In this document: positions 61,645 through 64,000 of the stretch, piece after piece
Layout: each line of letters starts with the position of its first letter
Numbering within the stretch: the stretch's first letter is position 1
Source of the DNA: COE1 sp910588595
Lineage (GTDB): Bacteria; Bacillota; Clostridia; Lachnospirales; Lachnospiraceae
Assembly (NCBI GenBank): GCA_948957135.1
Contig: CARDBT010000008.1
Coordinates: forward strand, 1-64,000
Length of the DNA stretch: 64,000 nucleotides
Direction: 5' to 3'
Notes under the pieces: model-generated
The model's input: only the letters and a program-made list of their open reading frames with translations
Database searches by the model: none
What the model was told of the DNA's origin: nothing
Made by a program: the position numbers and the translations under genes

Positions 61645-63670
61645 TATGGGTGACAGTTATCAGAATCCGAATTTGAATTCGAGTTCGAATAAAGAGGAGC
61701 GTGATGTGCAATTCTATAAGCAGGCGTATGAGAAGGAAAAAGCCCGCGCCGCTTCCCTGGCAGGGCGGCTTGCGGACGCCAGGAACGAGGCGGACAGTCT
61801 GCAGTTTCAGCTCGACCGGATCAAGAACAATCCACTGTGGAAAGCGTCGAAACCCCTGCGGCAGACAATGCACTGGGGACTGCGGAACTACAGGCGGGTT
61901 CGAAACCTGGGCGGTCCAAAGGGCATAGCGAGAAAGCTCCGGCAAAAAAAGATTGAGTCGGAGGCAAAAAAGCTTCATGGCACGGCGAGCTTTCCAACGC
62001 CGGAACAGGCTGCTGCACAGCGAGATACAAAGTTTGAACGCACGGTAAAGATCAGTATCCTTGTCCCGCTGTGGAACAATCAGCGGGAGTTCCAGATCCA
62101 GATGCTCGAGTCTGTGATGAACCAGACGTATCAGAACTGGGAGCTGTGTCTGGCGGACGGTTCCGACGAGGAGCACAGCTATATCGGTGAGATCTGCAGA
62201 GAGTACGCTGCGCGCGCAGACGGCAGGATCGTCTACCGCAAACTGGACAAGAACGGGGGGATCTCAGGGAACACAAACGAGTGCGTGAAGCTTGCCACAG
62301 GCGAATATATCGGTCTGTTTGATCAGGATGATATCCTGCACCCCTCCGCGCTGTACGAGTATGTGAAAGTGATCAACGAGCAGGGGGCGGACTATATTTA
62401 CTGTGATGAGACCACGTTTAAGGGCGACAGCATCAACAATATGATCACGCTGCACTTTAAGCCTGATTTTGCGCCGGACAACCTCAGGGCAAACAATTAC
62501 ATCTGTCATTTTAGTGTGTTCTCGCGGACGCTGCTGGAGGGGACAGAACTTTTCCGGAGCGGATTTGACGGCAGCCAGGATCATGATATGATCCTGCGGC
62601 TCACAGCAAATGCCAGAAAAGTTGTACATGTGCCGAAGCTTCTGTACTACTGGCGTTCGCACAAGGCGAGCACGGCGAGCGATATCAGTGCCAAACCGTA
62701 CGCCATCGCGGCGGCAAAGGGCGCGGTCGCAGACCACCTGACCAGATGCGGGTTCAAGAATTTTGAGATCAAGAGCACCAGAGCCTTTGACACGATCTTT
62801 GAGATCAAATATGAGATACTCGGCGAGGACAGGATCTCGATCCTGATTCCGAACAGGGATCATGCGGATGATCTGAGACGCTGCATCGACTCCATCAGGG
62901 AGCGCAGTACGTATGAAAATTATGAGATTATCGTCATAGAGAACAACAGTTCAGACCGAGCGGTATTTGCCTATTATGAGACCTTGAAAAAACAGAAAAA
63001 CATAACAGTAGTTACCTATGATGGGGAATTCAATTATGCAAAGATCAACAACTTCGGCGCGCGCCATGCATCAGGAAAGTATCTGCTGTTATTGAATAAC
63101 GATACGCAGGTGATCTCCATGAACTGGCTCGAGGCGATGCTGATGTATGCGCAGCGGCCTGATGTGGGAGCAGTCGGCGCCAAACTTTACTATGGGGACA
63201 GGACGATCCAGCACGCCGGGGTGGTCATCGGGCTCGGCGCCCACAGGACGGCGGGGCACACGCATTACAAGATCAACTACGACAATCTCGGCTATATGGG
63301 AAAGCTGTGCTATGCGCAGAATGTGTCTGCGGTGACAGGCGCCTGCCTGATGGTCAGGAAGAGCATCTATGACGCGCTCGGCGGGCTTGACGAGCAGTTC
63401 GCGGTGGCGCTCAACGACGTGGATTTCTGCCTGCGCATTCGGGAAAAGGGCTATCTGAATGTGTTCACACCATTTGCGGAGCTGTATCATTTTGAGTCGG
63501 CGTCCCGCGGCAGCGATATCGTGGATGAGAGCAAGGCAGCGCGCTATGAGCAGGAGTCCGCGCTGTTTCGTGAGCGCTGGAAGGAGCTGCTCGCCAAAGG
63601 GGACCCGTATTACAACCCGAATTTCTCCCTCGACTACAGCGATTACTCCCTGAAAACAGCGCTTGATTAA
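61634..63670 (+). CDS. large GT2 glycosyltransferase with two GT-A domains and N-terminal coiled coil
   Basis: A 678-residue protein. Residues 15-60 are a heptad-like charged helix. The first GT-A domain (about 135-350) is intact: ISILVPLWNNQ, LADGSDEEHS, GLFDQDDILHP with the metal motif, and YIYCDE. The second (about 395-640) has ISILIPNRDHADDLRRCI, IIVIENNSSD, LLLNNDTQVI, AVGAKLYYG, ALNDVDFCLRI and YHFESASRG. Two complete sites suggest a bifunctional polymerising transferase, unlike the two preceding paralogues whose first domain is degenerate. ATG 61634 fits the AAAGG spacing; 61628 is possible. It is the last gene of the locus and is followed by a strong hairpin. Confidence 0.87.
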   Translation: MASDMGDSYQNPNLNSSSNKEERDVQFYKQAYEKEKARAASLAGRLADARNEADSLQFQLDRIKNNPLWKASKPLRQTMHWGLRNYRRVRNLGGPKGIARKLRQKKIESEAKKLHGTASFPTPEQAAAQRDTKFERTVKISILVPLWNNQREFQIQMLESVMNQTYQNWELCLADGSDEEHSYIGEICREYAARADGRIVYRKLDKNGGISGNTNECVKLATGEYIGLFDQDDILHPSALYEYVKVINEQGADYIYCDETTFKGDSINNMITLHFKPDFAPDNLRANNYICHFSVFSRTLLEGTELFRSGFDGSQDHDMILRLTANARKVVHVPKLLYYWRSHKASTASDISAKPYAIAAAKGAVADHLTRCGFKNFEIKSTRAFDTIFEIKYEILGEDRISILIPNRDHADDLRRCIDSIRERSTYENYEIIVIENNSSDRAVFAYYETLKKQKNITVVTYDGEFNYAKINNFGARHASGKYLLLLNNDTQVISMNWLEAMLMYAQRPDVGAVGAKLYYGDRTIQHAGVVIGLGAHRTAGHTHYKINYDNLGYMGKLCYAQNVSAVTGACLMVRKSIYDALGGLDEQFAVALNDVDFCLRIREKGYLNVFTPFAELYHFESASRGSDIVDESKAARYEQESALFRERWKELLAKGDPYYNPNFSLDYSDYSLKTALD

Positions 63671-63674
63671 AATA

Positions 63675-63703
63675 GCATCAAGCCACGTACCGCGGCTTGA
63701 TGC
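63675..63703 (+). terminator. hairpin ending the surface-glycan locus
   Basis: GCATCAAGCC (63675-63684) pairs perfectly with GGCTTGATGC (63694-63703) across nine bases, six bases after the last stop. The T run is poor, so it may act with the adjoining repeat hairpin. Confidence 0.55.
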
Positions 63704-63727
63704 ATCTAGGTCGCTATGCTTTCTCAC

Positions 63728-63769
63728 GGACTTCGCAGCGCAGTGCGAAGTCCTGGGCTGAACAGTAAC
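63728..63769. repeat. dispersed repeat, family B copy 2
   Basis: GGACTTCGC (63728-63736) pairs with GCGAAGTCC (63745-63753), followed by TGGGCTGAACAGTAAC. Bases 63742-63763 are identical to 8716-8737, and the nearby GCATCAAGCC also recurs there. This copy lacks the left outer arm found at 8651. Confidence 0.6.
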
Positions 63770-63798
63770 ATTAAATTCAGCTAAATGTGCTATTAATC

Positions 63799-63827
63799 TT
63801 GAAATATTTCCAAATTTTTGGTTTAAT
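63799..63827 (+). promoter_or_regulatory. sigma-A promoter for the phosphoglucomutase gene
   Basis: TTGAAA (63799-63804), 17 bases, TTTAAT (63822-63827), 65 bases upstream of the ATG at 63893. Confidence 0.5.
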
Positions 63828-63892
63828 AGAATTGGAATGTAGTGCAATATGACAACGCACTGATTTTAATGAATTTATGTGGAGGTAGCAGT

Positions 63893-64000
63893 ATGGGTTT
63901 TATGGATGAATTTAACTTCTGGCTCAATGACGATTATTTTGACCAGACGACGAAAGATGAGCTCTTAAAGATCAAGGACAATGAGAGCGAGATCGAGGAA
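63893..64000 (+). CDS. phospho-sugar mutase (phosphoglucomutase/phosphomannomutase), N-terminal part
   Basis: Only 36 codons are inside the window. The N-terminus, FNFWLNDDYFDQTTKDELLK then ESEIEE, follows the pattern (short helix, W-L-acidic, F-D-T-K-E-L, then E-I-E) that opens the alpha-D-phosphohexomutases of Firmicutes, before the first catalytic loop. It would interconvert glucose-6- and glucose-1-phosphate, feeding dTDP-glucose synthesis by rfbA. The ATG at 63893 follows GGAGG by seven bases. It has its own promoter after the repeat. Confidence 0.7.
   Translation, partial: MGFMDEFNFWLNDDYFDQTTKDELLKIKDNESEIEE

Overview
The window is one long stretch of a spore-forming Firmicute chromosome, most likely a gut-type Lachnospiraceae. 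The evidence is the dipicolinate synthase pair, the rubredoxin-fused redox enzymes of anaerobes, the AGGAGG ribosome sites, and the protein families (DUF6020, DUF6077 and GtrII membrane proteins, type II membrane GH25 lysozymes). No rRNA, tRNA or CRISPR array was seen, and no intact transposase. Short palindromic repeat elements are present in several gaps.

Layout. 1-3.65 kb: an AT-rich heterodimeric ABC exporter pair whose first gene is interrupted by an in-frame TGA. 3.7-7.1 kb: a rubredoxin-fused FMN glutamate synthase-like protein, a flavoprotein-rubredoxin and folD, with a 182-bp MITE-like palindrome between the last two. 7.1-8.6 kb (minus strand): a MazEF/PemK-type toxin-antitoxin pair running into a tRNA-dihydrouridine synthase. 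9.0-11.9 kb: a DUF4342 membrane protein and a complete two-component system. 11.8-15.3 kb (minus strand): dpaA-dpaB-asnB behind a sigma-K-like promoter. 15.3-18 kb: a nuclease-family remnant, a GNAT acetyltransferase, and a response regulator with a kinase-like partner that has lost its ATPase domain.

18.1-63.7 kb is a continuous plus-strand cell-surface glycan locus. It starts at a good sigma-A promoter with a membrane sulfatase/LtaS-like phosphotransferase. Next come all five steps to ADP-L-glycero-D-manno-heptose (rfaE1, rfaE2, rfaD, gmhA, gmhB) and a GT9 heptosyltransferase-like enzyme. The middle holds polytopic GT-C-like proteins (GtrII, DUF6020, a broken DUF6077), GtrB-like polyprenyl-phosphate glycosyltransferases, two SMR-type half-transporters that could flip lipid-linked sugars, a surface GH78 rhamnosidase lipoprotein, an initiating phosphoglycosyltransferase with a TagA/WecG partner, a YdjC-type deacetylase and an SGNH lipoprotein. 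The last third begins after a promoter and a leader that can fold into two consecutive stem domains. It holds two membrane-anchored GH25 lysozymes, dTDP-sugar genes rfbB, rfbA and rfbC (no clear rfbD), a Wzm/Wzt-type exporter whose ATPase has a C-terminal extension, a methyltransferase plus kinase-like protein resembling the WbdD chain terminator, and three large two-domain GT2 enzymes. The window ends in the start of a phosphoglucomutase.

Taken together, the locus appears to make and export at least one heptose- and probably rhamnose-containing polysaccharide, decorate it through lipid-linked sugars, remodel the peptidoglycan during export, and possibly cap the chain before ABC export. The least ordinary items are the complete ADP-heptose pathway in a Gram-positive, the WbdD-like capping candidate, the structured leader before the acidic-repeat GH25 protein, and the recurring palindromic repeats that sit at gene ends.
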